DNA from: Gnetum montanum
Lineage: Eukaryota > Streptophyta > Gnetopsida > Gnetales > Gnetaceae
Length of the DNA: 64,000 bases
Assembly: GCA_015680685.1 (NCBI GenBank)
Contig: MNCI01023354.1
Location: forward strand, 174,446-238,445
Direction of reading: 5' to 3'
Of the stretch, positions 45,451-57,500 are shown one piece after another. Under the pieces are notes generated by a model. It did not search any database, was not told the DNA's origin, and saw only the letters and a list, made by a program, of their open reading frames with translations. The first letter of the stretch is position 1. Each line of letters starts with the position of its first letter. The position numbers were made by a program, and so were the translations under genes.

Positions 45451-47613
45451 TCATAGTTAGAAAGGAAGATAGCCCCAAGGACTAGGCATTGGAGGGAAAT
45501 ATGAACTAGCAAATGGGTCCATGCATTGTGGATACGTGATATAGGGCATGCTTCCTGGTGGTGTCACAGACATGGCATAAGGGTTGGGTCGGTATGCCAG
45601 TGTGGAAGATGGGGTAGCTTGAAATGTTCCTGGCATCCAACTAAGGTCGTGACAACTCGATGGCATGCATGGATTCTGTTGTCTCAGCATAAAATTGGAA
45701 TCCACAGTAGTGGTCAAAATAGAAGTAGAGACAATAGGTGGCTTTGGTGTATGTACAGAAGGTGGTAAATCCTAAGGAAGGGAAACATTGTTAGGTTGCC
45801 CTTGCATAGGAGTAGTAGATACAGTGGGTGATGCTTGGCCTTTATGTTTTTTGGTGTGAATCATCCTGAAGAAGGGACGTTTGTGTGGTCGTAAAGGGTT
45901 CCCATCTGATTGATCGTTGGTATGCACAGTTGCTACACAAGTAGCCGCTTGTGGCTATAAAAGATGTTGTGTTGAACCCTTCAAAATGGATGATGATGTG
46001 TGAAGGGGAAAAGCATGAGAACTTGGAAAAAATGATGAAGGATACGTGGCATGCGGTGGTGACAACATGGGAGATGGCATGTAGTGATGGTATTTTGGTG
46101 AGTGGTACAAGTGAAGAAGAAGAAGGTGAATGGAAACTTGTTGGTGAAATAGGTTGTTGAGCGTAGTACTCACATGAGTACAGATAGTGAGATGGCTACC
46201 AAGTGGGTGATTGTCTCCCCCACGACTGTGGTGTTTTTCACTATGGTTGAGGTTGACCATAAGGCTGAGGATGATTCCTACCCATGTGGTTATAGGATGG
46301 ACCATAACCGCATGGATGAAAAGGTATTCTTCTAGGCTTTTGTTGGCATAAGAACTTTGGATTTAGCGCAGAAGTCCAATGCTCTTGTAGATGTAACAAT
46401 ATTGGGCATCGGCCCTTTGGATGATCATAAAGGTAAAGGTCACATTCCTCATCCATGTTTGTAGTGAAGCTATCTACCTTGTTGTCAATAGCAGTGTGTT
46501 TGTCTTGTTGGCCTTTCATCTCACTTGTTTCGCGATTGGTTCCTTTATGTTGAGATTCTTCATCGAAACTGTGTTGTGCCACACTCACTTTAGTAGGCTT
46601 GGCGTATGATGAAGCACTATCCTAAAACCATGTAGACATCCTATTCAACCTCGCATGGAATTCATCAATCAGTTGTTGTATTGGCAAGGGAGGCTAGGAC
46701 ATCTCCCTGTGGAAAGTTTCCTTATCCTGTTCAGTGATCGTTTTTGTTACAAACATTGATTCCTATTGGTGGTTTTCCAAACTTTGTTGTTTACACAACT
46801 CCCCTTCTTCTTTAGCAAACCTTGAATTAGCCTTAAGATTTGATGTCCTTCTAATTCATGTAATTGGCCCTTAGCGTATGTTCCAAGGGTCTCTCGTGTT
46901 TGAGTCTAAAGCCCATCTCTGCTGTGGTGAAGTTGTTTTTCCTGGGAGAAGCCATGGCCAGGACATTTATGCAATAAAGAGTAATAACGGCCTAGGGCCA
47001 AATCCAAGGGCTCATATTCTATTTTTTGCCATTCCTGGACCTATTTTCATAACTGGGACACTCGAGCGTAAGTTTGGTACTTGTTGTTGAACAATTCTAA
47101 CATCGTGGATCAATGCTTAATAGAATTAGGTCTCAACAACTAATACGACACAGTAGCTTGATCAACGAGTGTCCAGGGAAAGAGTTTTAACTTCTGCCAC
47201 ATGTTGTTAATGTTCTGTAATGCACATGCATCATGGAAGGCTTTCAAATACTATTGCAGATCGGAATTATAGCCTCCTCTAAACCTTGGGATATATTCCA
47301 TTTTGATTCGTTTGATATGACTATCCTGTTGATGCTTTTTGGGAATTCTAAGAGCCTCCTGAATGTTCGCTAAGCTTCGAGTCAATAACAAGGGTTTACT
47401 TTCTCCATCAGACATCTCCATAGATGGACACTGAGTTGCATGAGTCTGATAACCCTATAGGTAATTACGATGATGATATGAGCATTGCGTTCTTCAGCGT
47501 CTGTCATCAAGTTTAGGATGATCACTCCATTCCGTGTCACTATATATAACATTAGTTTGCTAGTGAATAGTTTCACCAACGGATAAATCACTAATGTCGT
47601 GTGCACGAGACAT
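45451..47613 (-). pseudogene. gag: gag of element D
   Basis: The ATG at 47613 gives MSRAHDISDLSVGE. The capsid region follows (IPRFRGGYNSD; AFHDACALQNINN; MLELFNNKYQTYARVSQL), then YYSLLHKCPGHGFSQ. At 46395-46445 comes CDLYLYDHPKGRCPILLHLQ, which keeps the first Cys, DHPKG and last Cys but has Tyr for the second Cys. A TAG at about 46239 lies at the same aligned site as in A and C, and TCGTGGGGG follows (46217-46225). After that the reading is Pro/His-rich and no protease follows. Confidence 0.82.
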
Positions 47614-47717
47614 GTTGGAGATGCGTGTGTGACTTGTTACTCCTTGTTAAAAGATAGAGTGTGGAAATGCCTACAATGAAGTTGTATGATATAACTATCT
47701 TAGATAATTAGCACCAT

Positions 47718-47735
47718 CCCCAGCAACGGTGCCAA
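47718..47735 (-). other. Primer binding site of D, tRNA-Asp type
   Basis: TTGGCACCGTTGCTGGGG on the minus strand, directly after the LTR end. Confidence 0.85.
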
Positions 47736-48531
47736 TGATGAGTGGTGAGGTACTCCTATGCCCAACCATACGAATATGAGCGCGTATGCATGATTCTGTC
47801 GAACTCCATGGATGGGCTAATCGTGAGTTCTAAGATAGTTATTGTGCTTTGTTGTTCATTGTCTTCCCACGTCGGACTAGTGGAATCTTTGTCACGTGTG
47901 GTTTAGTCTGATGTGAGGTGTATGATGTAATGTTTTAACGCTACTCCTACCATGGAACGATAATAAAGAGTTGATTAACTAAGGGTATGAAATAAATCCT
48001 ACATTTAACCTAAGGTGATGAGTATCCAAACCTGATTGTCCATACACACCTTGGGCTTCACGTAGTTGTCGTTGGGATTACCAAACGCTAATTGCTAGTG
48101 GGTTACCAAACAATACGCTTATGTGTTCACAATTGGTCGTACTCATTCCGCTTAATGACGAGGAACGTAAATAACATTAATTCAAAACAGCAATAAATAA
48201 AGACATTGAAATTTTAATCTAAGAAAATAACAAATGCAAAGTGGATGCTACAGTGATGTAAATGATCTCGATCTTTATTGGCAAACATGTAATGTGCCCA
48301 AGTACATTGCACTTGAATAAGAATGTCGTGCAACCATAAACATCACACTGCAGGCATACACTTGAACTAAAATTGGAAAACTTCTAATAGACTCTATCTC
48401 TCCTATGTGATATTTATAGGCGAGTATGGCAAAAACGACATCAGATATCCGACATTGCCTATTGACCCTAATGATCCCCGATATCGGATCCGTGATATCG
48501 AAGCCCCGATATCGCTTTTGACAACTCATCA
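47736..48531 (-). mobile_element. 5' LTR of element D
   Basis: 796 bp. On the minus strand U3 carries CGATATCG-type repeats (48440-48520), with the TATA box CTATAAATATCACAT at about 48408-48422, then a long R-U5. It is very similar to the left copy except for many transitions and a small insertion (AATGATCCC) in U3. Confidence 0.9.
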
Positions 48532-49039
48532 CTTTGGTTTTCATTAGCTAAACTCTTCATGGATGATGTTTACATCTTTATTCATTAATGTTTATAATTG
48601 TCAAATGGACTATCCCAAAGTATTTTACATACTTCTAGACTTAGTTTGTCACTTTCCATGTGTGTGCTTTTCTTTTCTCTTATGTATCTTTTCTATGAGA
48701 CACATCTTCCATCATCCTCAGCTCATAGGCATCATGCTTCATACAGGCTTGTTTAACTCCCATGCAACTTGGGTTTCATAATTTGGTCTTTACATAAATG
48801 ATATCCTATGTGTTCTTCTTCATACATATCGTAAGACTTTTTATTTCATACTTTCTTCAATAAAATTTTGGGTTCTTATGAATCTTAAATAGCTGAAACC
48901 TTTTGTTTTGTGAATGAGTCCCTTTGTTTAATTAGCTTTGTAGAAAATATTGATTTTAAGATTGGCTTTTGAAACATTTAAATATAATATGTTTAACAGG
49001 GGTGGGTGGTTGGTGTTGTGGATGTTGGAAACCCCAAAA

Positions 49040-49178
49040 TAATAATTGTACTATAGATACAACCCAAGATATATAGTCTAATTAAAACTATATAACCCAG
49101 CATTACCCACCAAAATCAAACTCATGACTTAAAGCTTTCAAATCAAGAGTCTTACTACTAGGCTAACACCTCATTAAT
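49040..49178 (-). mobile_element. SINE copy 1, tRNA-derived
   Basis: On the minus strand: GAGGTGTTAGCCTAGTAGTAAG (A-box-like), then GAGTTTGATTTTGG (B-box-like), then TGGGTTATATAGTTTTAATT and TATATCTTGGGTTG. Same family as 52145 and others. It lies just outside the G LTR. Confidence 0.75.
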
Positions 49179-52144
49179 TAATATATTTAACAATCATTTT
49201 TATAATAGTCGTTGAATAAGAGGCCATCATTCGAAATGATGGTAAGGTACTTTTTTTTCAGGTCACAAGGGTTGTATTTGAGCTTGGGTATAACCTTTCA
49301 AAAAAAAAACAGGTAAGCTTTTACTCATCTACTAACCCTCTCCTAACTTAATAAATCAAGCATTAAGTCTCCCAATAATAACCCTATTAATAGTAGAACA
49401 TCTAATCTACTTCTAAGAATAAACTAATACTAACTATTTTTAATCACAAGTTATGACTTCAATTTGGTTCCGATTGATATTCAAGTCTAATCAATATAGC
49501 CTAAGCAAACCCCACCCTTTCATTTTCCCTCTATACAAATGTAACCAATAAATAAACCCATGACTACCATCATTAATTTCATTTTTTCATATCTAGGTAA
49601 TGGTAACTATTCTACCTTAGACATTTTGGACGTATTGTACCGTTCATACACGTATGATGCTACCATAAAACCCTAACTTGGATTTTTATCATCCCTCCTA
49701 ATAGCTATCACCACCATGTGTGGTGACCACATGCCATGATGAGGCGGCAAGTGGCCACACACACAAAGACAACCTAATTGAAAATGCCCAAAGCTCATTT
49801 CGTTGTTTTATCCTCAAACTAGATTCCTTTCATCCCCATCCAAACTTCAAATACAAAACATAAACGACACATTATTAAAAGCATAGAAGGACATGACAAG
49901 GCACACAATACCCCTACTACACGCAGGGCTCACAAGTCACCACCATAGGTTGAGCTTGCAATAACTTCCTAACCATTGTCAACTGCATAATAACGTATTA
50001 TTTCTTTTATTGTCAATAATAAAGTAACCTAGATGGTGAAAACATCCTTCATAGCCTTAATGCTCATCTTGCATGGTGGATGACTTAATTTCTTTGAGTG
50101 AATCCTTCTAAGCTAGAATTGCAAATATATATGTATGTATAGATATCCTTACCTAGAAGCTCAATAAGCAAGTTCTGGAGACTATACCTAAGCTTGAACC
50201 AAGCCTTATCACCAGAAAAATGTCCAAACAAGTATAAAATTCCTACTGCACTACGCCCTGGTCACAGCAAAATAAAACATGGAACTATGATCGAAGACGA
50301 CAAAGAAAACAAACATAGCACATTATTAAAAGAAAGTGATGGACGGCGCCCTTAATGCATCACCGACAAAACATGGAAAGAGCCTCACAAACAAGCTTCC
50401 ATGTGAGACTGAGACTGAAATAGAAATAGAGAGGCAAGTAAACAAGCCACCCAATAAATTTGAAGCAAGTAAACAAATCCATGAATTGTAGTATTCATGG
50501 TGTGCATGTGAGGGAGATGGGACAAAAACAACCATCACATTTCCACGGGTAGGGGTTGTGTCTCCACACACAAAGTTCCACGACATCCAAGAAGACCCAA
50601 AATTTCTTTGGTGGTCATTTCACGTTCACATTCATATCATTATGAAGAGAACGTGGCTCCTTGTTCTATCATTTTCCATCCCGTTATCATTGATGTTGTT
50701 ACAGAAGGTAGGAAAGAGCCATGGATTTTTCCAATCAATGGATGACGAAACCTTTCCCTGACCATGGGCGTAAATAAGAAAAAAAAGGGAGACCATTGCC
50801 GGTTGGCTGCATGTCCTTGCAGTCCCACACCACATGTCTCACTTGACCTTTGCCCACAATAATTGGGTTAATAATTTTTTTATTTAATATTACTTCTAAG
50901 GAGGAGGTTCTGGGGTTGGCATTACCGGAATTTAGTTGGCCTCCCTCATCATTTTGGAACCTTTTCCCTTTCATACTAATGGAATCATGACACGTGGCAC
51001 AAGTGGGTTGTTACCACATGGCTAACCTCACCTTTGTCCACGATAATTAGGTTCATATTCTTTCTAATCTTAAACCTAAGAATAAGGCTCTAGTGTTGGC
51101 AATTTGACATGAACCTTATCCAAGGAGCCTTGCCTTGATCCTTGATTTATTTGACAAGACCGTATACCTTTTCTAAGGGTAGGCGTAAGCCTCACTTTTT
51201 GATTAGTTTCTTGGCGACCTTCACCCTCTATTCTTTATTTCCAGGTGGAATATGACGTGGCCCTTTTAGTGCCCACCCAACACCCTCCAAATAAGTTAAA
51301 GTTTGGTAAAGAAGATGTTTCTTGATTTAGGTTGCTCTAAAAGTGGGGTCCATATTAAGAGGGAACCTTCATGTGCCGTGGGGAACTGAACTTGCTTGTT
51401 TGGCACGTTAGAATTGTTACTCACATTCGCTTTCATATCAATAAATACGTTGATGTTGGCTTTTTGATAAGCGAGGGCTAGTGCATGCAACATCACACAA
51501 ATTCGTTAAGTGTACTGTCTTTTTCTTTAAGCCATTCCATAGACGGGTGATTGAAGATATTACCTTTAAATATTCTTTAATGGAGTTAATGTGGAATATT
51601 CTCGACGTAGAGAGGTTGATAGTTCCTAAATATATTAATGGTACTGGGGTGAGCCACTATATCAATACTCGTTTTAACATTACGTCTGAGGGATGTTGGT
51701 CGTTATGCTGTCTCTGTATGACATACAACTAAATTTGATTTCAGGTTGACCTCTTAAGAAGCTGGTGTGATATCTATTTAATATTTATATTGGCTGGCTT
51801 CATTGGTTGGGGTCAGTTGGTTTGGTTCTTCCCTCGGAGACTTTGAAACGCTAACCTTCCTACCAAATATACATTACTTTCCTAACTTAACTTGACTTCG
51901 TAAAATTGCTTTAAGTTTTTTTTTTTAAATATGGATAACTTCAACTCAACGGTCATTATCTATGGGTTGAATGTTCATCTTAACAAGGCAAGGTGAGGGT
52001 TAGTACCTTAGTAGATGAGCAAAAGCTTTACCTCTTTTTTGAGTAGTTCCACCTAAGCTTACAATGAAAGAAACAAGCACCTTACCCACACTCCAAATGA
52101 TAGATCCTTTATTTAGAACTAATTTATTTCACTTTAGAAACAAC
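49179..52144. other. Unassigned AT-rich interval
   Basis: There is no domain-bearing reading frame. Frames at 50326-50586 (minus) and 51481-51732 (plus) have no recognisable motif. G-box-like ACACGTGGC occurs at about 50991. Duplicated segment annotated separately. Confidence 0.5.
50826..51105. repeat. Diverged direct duplication
   Basis: About 50826-50920 and 51010-51105 align (CACCTTTG-CCACGATAATT-GGTT and GGTTCTGGGGTTGGCA / GGCTCTAGTGTTGGCA), roughly 70% by eye. Nature unknown. Confidence 0.5.
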
Positions 52145-52317
52145 GAGGTATTAGCCTAGTGGTAAGACACTTGATTTGGAAGCTCAAAGTTATAGATTCG
52201 ATTCTAGTAGGCAATGTTGAGTTATAAAGTTCTAATTAGAATATATATCTTGGGGTGTGCTTATATTTCAATTATTAAACTCTTATCATTGAATTATGTA
52301 CCTTGTAATCCAATAAT
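52145..52317 (+). mobile_element. SINE copy 2, first of a tandem trio
   Basis: GAGGTATTAGCCTAGTGGTAAG is a tRNA A-box-type sequence and ATAGATTCGATTCTAG a B-box type, 30-odd bases apart as in tRNA genes. A tail of about 90 bases follows (GAGTTATAAAGTTCTAATTAG; TATATCTTGGGGTGTGC). The next copy begins at once. Confidence 0.8.
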
Positions 52318-52484
52318 GAGGTATTAGCCTAGCAATAAAATACTTGATTTGGAAGCTCCAAGTTAGGGTTCGATTTTAGTGGGTAATGTTGAGTTATAAA
52401 GTTCTAATCAAACTATATATCTTGGGGTGTGTCTATATTTTAATTATTAAACTCTCATCATTGAATTACATACCTTTAATCCAA
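52318..52484 (+). mobile_element. SINE copy 3, second of a tandem trio
   Basis: Starts 173 bases after copy 2, with the A box altered (TTAGCCTAGCAATAAAA) and the B box kept (AGGGTTCGATTTTAG). Confidence 0.8.
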
Positions 52485-52620
52485 CAATGTTAGCTTAGTG
52501 GTAAAACTTTTGATTTGGAAACTTCAATTTATGGGTTCAATTCTGGCAGGCAACACTAAGTTATAAAGTTCTAATTTGACTATATGTGGTGTAGATAATA
52601 TTGTTAAGAAAATGATTTGG
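52485..52620 (+). mobile_element. SINE copy 4, third of a tandem trio
   Basis: Starts about 166 bases after copy 3, with TTAGCTTAGTGGTAAAA and GGGTTCAATTCTGG. The tail is changed after GACTATATGTGG. Confidence 0.75.
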
Positions 52621-54297
52621 GTTCCAACACTCCCTATACACCTTGTAATCTACCATAATGTATCATTGTAGTTTACGATTGAAACATTTTTATTATAAAT
52701 TCTACATCCTTAATTTAATTCTACTTGAATGAAAAAAGGAGTGTAGCATATGAACAAGTCATGCTAACTAAGAATCCTTCATTTAGTTTTGACACCCCAC
52801 AAGAAGCCTTCATTTCTTTCCAATACAATTCCTAGGGTTCATTAATACATTCAATTGATTATTGTTACTATTTCATCAATTTTTCACATAACATTATTAA
52901 GGTATGCACATTATTTGATACCACTTTCATGGCTTATTATCTAACCCCAATCGTAATTGATATTTTACAATGCTTCTTATAATACACATGGACTTAAATA
53001 TTTGAAACTAAAATTTTGTTACATCTATACAAACTTAAAGTATCTATTAGAAAAAAAGTTTGTGCAAAATATATTAATAGCAATAAATCCATAGAACAAA
53101 AATGTTTCTAATAGTTATGTGATTTGAGTACTTTTTCTATATAATTCCCTAAAACCAACATTGGTAGCTTGTATAGCTTGTATAAAAATGACAATAGATT
53201 TTTCATTTTCTTATAAAAAATCCATTTGTCAACATTCTAATAATACATGTTATTTACCTTCTACTAATAGTATTGAGTACAATTGACATATTATGTCTTT
53301 ATGTTGCTCATTTTTCTATATTTATGATGTGATCCTATTCTTACTCTGATAATTAGTGCTCTCATGAATATTGGAATAGCGTTGAGCATAATACTCTAAT
53401 CCATAAGTCAAGATTCTATGCCTTATGTTGGGATACTATTATAACTAAAGGCTTCTAATCGTTAACCTCTTTGGATAAGGCTTATCATTATTATTATTTA
53501 AGCATTAACACTAGGTGTGAGTATAGTGGGAATTAAATCCATGACCTCTTGAATAACACATCAGGGCTCTACCATCAAGAAAATAAGTACTTATAATTAG
53601 CATTATCTTTTTCTTGATACAATATATTTCATATGAATATATAAATACTTTAACAATGGATTCTTACTTCATCACTATTTGTTTGCAAGCCCGTACAATC
53701 AATAATGATACTATAATCTCTATTTTATCTCTATGTGGTATTTCTTACCTTATTTGTAATGGATTCTTGTACACTCTCCCTATTATAGTGATATTCCAAT
53801 TATCTTCTTATGGTTTTCTATTTTTTTAACCACTCTTTGGTGGTCCTCTTCTTTGATGTGTGATTTTACATTTTGTTAGACTTTGGTTTCCTTTAAATAT
53901 AATTTAAATACCTTTTCCCAATAAAAAATGACAACATGATTGGAGCTCAAATAAATGAGTTAAAGCTCGTTTAAGCAAATAAACCACAGGTTCATGCATA
54001 ATCATTAATTTAAATTAATTTAATATTTTAAGTTAAATAAGTTAGTTTAAATTTTAGTATCTCACGTTAAAATTAATTTATTTTCTTTCACTAGTATATT
54101 ATCTAATAAGTTATGTCCTGCTACACATGATTGAGGCATTCTTATACCTAATTGTAAAAATCAACTAGTTGTTTATCTAAGAGATCATAAGGATTGTGAG
54201 TATTCCCTTAGGTCTTTTTTTTTTCTTTTTTTTTCTTTTTTGAGATAAGTAAATAGGAACACACGCATATAAACAAACTACCGTATTATTTAACAAA
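52621..54297. other. AT-rich interval without recognisable gene
   Basis: No domain or element end seen. Poly-T/CT tract at about 54215-54241. Confidence 0.5.
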
Positions 54298-54400
54298 TAA
54301 TGAGGTTTTAGCCTAGTGGTAAAGTTCTTGGCATGGTAACCCCAAGTCAAAGGTTTGATTCTACTAGGCAACCCTAAGTTACAACTTTTTAAAAAAAAAT
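54298..54400 (+). mobile_element. SINE copy 5, 3' truncated
   Basis: TAATGAGGTTTTAGCCTAGTGGTAAAG and CAAAGGTTTGATTCTACTAGGCAA carry the A and B boxes. It ends near AGTTACAACTTTTT. Confidence 0.7.
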
Positions 54401-54739
54401 CTTTAAAAGGGATTTTGAAATGGGCCTAATAGATCCAAAGGGTCTCAATGGACACAAGTAAAGATTACACTTTCAATTTCATTATTTGATTTCATATAGT
54501 AAGAAATAAACAATTTTCGAATAATTATCTCATCACAACAATAAATCAACTCAAATAAAACTAAATATCATATACATGAATTATATAAGTTAAAATAGTA
54601 ATGTAAGAATGTATTTAGCAATAGTTCTTTATCAAATAATTTTAACTTATTTATAAGGCTTATGGGGGTTGTCGAACTAGAACTAGATTACTATAAGTAC
54701 CCTCTAGACATATAGCCAACACATAATCTATCGTAGGTG
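54401..54739. other. AT-rich spacer between SINE copies 5 and 6
   Basis: No gene or further repeat seen. Confidence 0.5.
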
Positions 54740-54812
54740 CTACCTATTGGAATTCAAGCCATAACTTTGAGTTTTCAAATCAAGAGTCTTACCACTAGGC
54801 TAACACCTCATT
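54740..54812 (-). mobile_element. SINE copy 6, head part
   Basis: On the minus strand CAATGAGGTGTTAGCCTAGTGGTAAGACTCTTG (the best preserved A box), followed by the B-box region GGCTTGAATTCC. The tail is weak. Confidence 0.7.
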
Positions 54813-55821
54813 GTTGTTTATAAGATTTATAACTTCCATCCTACAAGTCATATGATCGATTATAGCAAATTATGTTGAGAGATGCAAAAAATCATTTAAA
54901 AGATAATCTTTAAAATTTTATTTTATCTAATAGAGCCCTAAGATCTTATGGTCTTCAAATGTATGCCATAAAATACTTTAATTTCTATTTCATGAATTGT
55001 TATTACAATGTGTACTCCATGTCATTTGAAGAATATAAGTTTTCAAGTGTGAAAAATAAAATGTTTCAATTAACTTTCATGATATTAGAATTTCCATTTT
55101 TGAACTTCCATATTTTCCTTTCCTCTATTGCATAGGATTAAGTTATATTAATCCTCTACTATGTAAAACGTTTTTACTCACTATAGGCTTTATGTCAATT
55201 ATTGTTGAAGTACAACTTATTAGTAAAGTTTATAATTTACATCATTGGATCCACATCTATGCTCAATCCTTGTATATTATAGTAAGATATAAAAATGTTA
55301 AAACCAAATTTAAATGCATTTATTTAATTACAAACACTAAGAACCTTTGGTTTTGTTAAATCATAGTTGTTTAAAAAAATCAATTGAGTATAATTTTTGT
55401 TTATCACTTAACATTGACAACTGGAATTAAACACAAGAACTAGGGTTTCATTCCATGTCAGGGAATTGTATAAATGAAATAGCTACAACTAAAGTTTATA
55501 AAATAAGTTCTATGCTCTATACATCAAAGGAAACCATGATGATTTACATGTGCTCATCAACCCATGTGTATTTTAAAGGGGGTTTAAATCCTCAAATATT
55601 TTAATGTCATTACACTTTGTTGTTAACATGGAAAATAAATTAAGACTAAAATCTTAAATGTTAATGCAAAAACATGGCTATCGTTACCTTTACCTTGGTG
55701 TGTCCTAGGAATAGACCTTAAGATCATCTAATTAACTTTGAGATAAGGTTTTGGAGCATGAGAAAATAACTTTTACATATGATGCACTAAATGCTAGTGG
55801 TAAATCATGATATCATTGTAA
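54813..55821. other. AT-rich interval without recognisable gene
   Basis: Nothing recognised on either strand. Confidence 0.5.
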
Positions 55822-55945
55822 CAATGAGGTGCTAGCCTAGTGGTATGGGTCTTCACCTAATAACCCTAAGTCACAGGTTTGATTCCACTAGGTAGCACTA
55901 AGTTATAAAATTCTATAAATCTTGGGTTGTACTAACTCTATTTTA
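55822..55945 (+). mobile_element. SINE copy 7
   Basis: CAATGAGGTGCTAGCCTAGTGGTATGG and ACAGGTTTGATTCCACTAGG, then AAGTTATAAAATTCTATAAATCTTGGG. Confidence 0.75.
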
Positions 55946-56057
55946 ATATTAATATCATTTTTTCTTTATTGTATCATCTATAGCTTTCTTATTATTTATT
56001 TGCAAGACATTTTGAATCATATTAGAGTCATCATTAGTTGCAATTGATTTATCAAGG

Positions 56058-56227
56058 AGTTAACCATTTGACCAATGACAAATGCTTCATAACTAATCAT
56101 CTATTATTGAAATTTTGGGTGTCAAAATCCTCTCTGTATGTGAGTTAACCATTTGACCAATGACAAACGCTTCATAACTAATCATCTATTATTGAAATTA
56201 TAGGTGTCAAAATCCTCTGTGTGTGTG
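56058..56227. repeat. 85-bp tandem duplication
   Basis: AGTTAACCATTTGACCAATG starts at 56058 and again at 56143. The copies are nearly identical up to GTCAAAATCCTCT. A (GT)n run closes the second copy at about 56219-56231. Confidence 0.9.
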
Positions 56228-56259
56228 TGTAGAGAGGAAATTAACAAAAAAAGAAAGGG

Positions 56260-57500
56260 CTAATAATAACAATTTTGAGGATGCCTTTTCAAGTTTTCAT
56301 CCTTACAACTAATCTTGAAAAACCTCCCCTCTTGGGTAGGAAATTAGAGATTCCATAAAAAGATTAACTTTGGATGAAGGTGGAGGAGGCCCTTGTCCTA
56401 TCAATAGAATTAAAAATATCAAAAGATATTATTTCCATATCTTGACCAATAACTATAAACAAATTATTATTAGTTAAAACATCTTGAACATCCTATCCAT
56501 TCGGAAGATTTAGCATGTAGTTACCAATAGATAGAATTCCTCAACATCTTTTGTTATGAAGAATCATTTAGAAATCATCTAAATCAACAAGAAGTTTTTT
56601 GAGACCTTAGGAATGAATATTTGTTTCCCCTTAGTCATTAAATAATTCTTTGAAATTGATTTAACTTGAACCTTCTACAAAGGTACATTTTGTTGAACAA
56701 TAGTAAAAGGAAATGGTAGACTGATTATTGACATATCAAGAAGAAGAAATTGTTGTAAGATGTACAACATCTATAGAAAAAACCTTAGGAGGATCCACAA
56801 CATTTGTAGAAGAAACCTTAGTAGTGTTTGTAGTAGCTTGGTGATGATGTGCTTGCATAACCTTTTTCTATAGCATAAAAGAACATGAATGAAACATATG
56901 ACCCTCTCAATGATAATAGTGACATGACTTTGGAAGATTGTAATAAATAACCTTTTGCACATAATCAATTTTACTAGCACACAAAAGAATTTCTTGCTTA
57001 AGAGAATCAAGATCCACCCCAATCATATATCAAATTCTATGAAAACTATTAGTTGTAGCTAGGATTTCAAATTTTTTGATTAGCCCAATTTGAAAGATAA
57101 TATCCCTTTCAACCTTTTTAAAATCAATAGAAGATTCTGGAATTCAACTAAACAAGGAACCCTTCAAAATTCAACAGATGTTGGAGTGAAAGAGGGAGTC
57201 CACTTTTGAATAATTAATAAAGCATGATGATAATTAAAAACACTAATATTAAGGGCTTTAGAAACCATTTCCAAATCAATAAATTCTACCAAAAAAATAA
57301 GTTTGACAAATAATGTGCATGGATAGCATCTAATCCCTGATTTAAATGACTCAAAAAAACTTGAGGTAAATAACCTAGAATTTATACAAAAACATACCTT
57401 CTAGAAATTTCCTAAGTGATAGATTCATATAAATCATCAACTCATATAATGGCAAAGAAGTAGTGGATCTACTTAAAAGGATCACCTACTAAATTTGGTG
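56260..57500 (-). pseudogene. LINE ORF1 relic, DUF4283 plus zinc knuckle
   Basis: On the minus strand: VEFIDLEMVSKALNIS and LLIIQKWTPSFTPTSVEF match the DUF4283 domain of plant L1-type LINE ORF1. GVDLDSLKQEILLCASKIDY then VQKVIYYNLPKSCHYYH, with GHMFHSC a few residues on, match the end of that domain and a CCHC knuckle (first two Cys partly lost). ORF1 proteins bind LINE RNA. No endonuclease or RT (ORF2) was found. Stops throughout. Confidence 0.68.

Larger units (their letters stand above)
39706..48531 (-). mobile_element. Gypsy element D, with extra ORF, no pol
   Basis: 8.8 kb with LTRs of 785 and 796 bp and a perfect target duplication CTTTG (39701-39705, 48532-48536). On the minus strand: 5' LTR, primer site, gag, 3' non-coding region, internal TATA-like promoter, a large extra ORF in the env position, polypurine-like tract, 3' LTR. 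Protease, RT, RNase H and integrase are absent. The LTRs differ from A and C over most of R-U5 and are nearer to E and F. Confidence 0.92.
15250..48998 (-). mobile_element. LTR element G, shell of a nested cluster
   Basis: G is inferred by joining segments that resume across four younger insertions. Its right LTR is 39266-48998 minus D. Its interior is 39054-39265 plus 25875-27655. Its left LTR is about 15250-25874 minus B and is truncated at the left. The primer site of initiator-Met type (TGGTATCAAAG on minus, 39255-39265) sets the orientation. The interior totals only about 2 kb, and I recognise no pol, so G is non-autonomous or badly deleted. Superfamily unresolved; the primer site favours copia. 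Confidence 0.72.
39266..48998 (-). mobile_element. 5' LTR of G, split by element D
   Basis: 39266-39705 and 48537-48998 form one LTR of about 900 bp, TGTTGAATTG to TTTAACA. D interrupts it with duplicated CTTTG. The left LTR of G provides the empty version of the D site (CTCCTTTATGGC...CACCTAAACTC). Confidence 0.75.

Noticed and set aside
50326-50586. 86-codon minus-strand frame that could be a small host gene
   Set aside because: No motif, no homologous neighbour, no promoter or splice context; left as unassigned.
52145-55945. tRNA genes suggested by A- and B-box sequences
   Set aside because: The copies share a long non-tRNA tail, lack a foldable acceptor stem and anticodon arm as far as I can see, and occur in many variants; they are SINEs.
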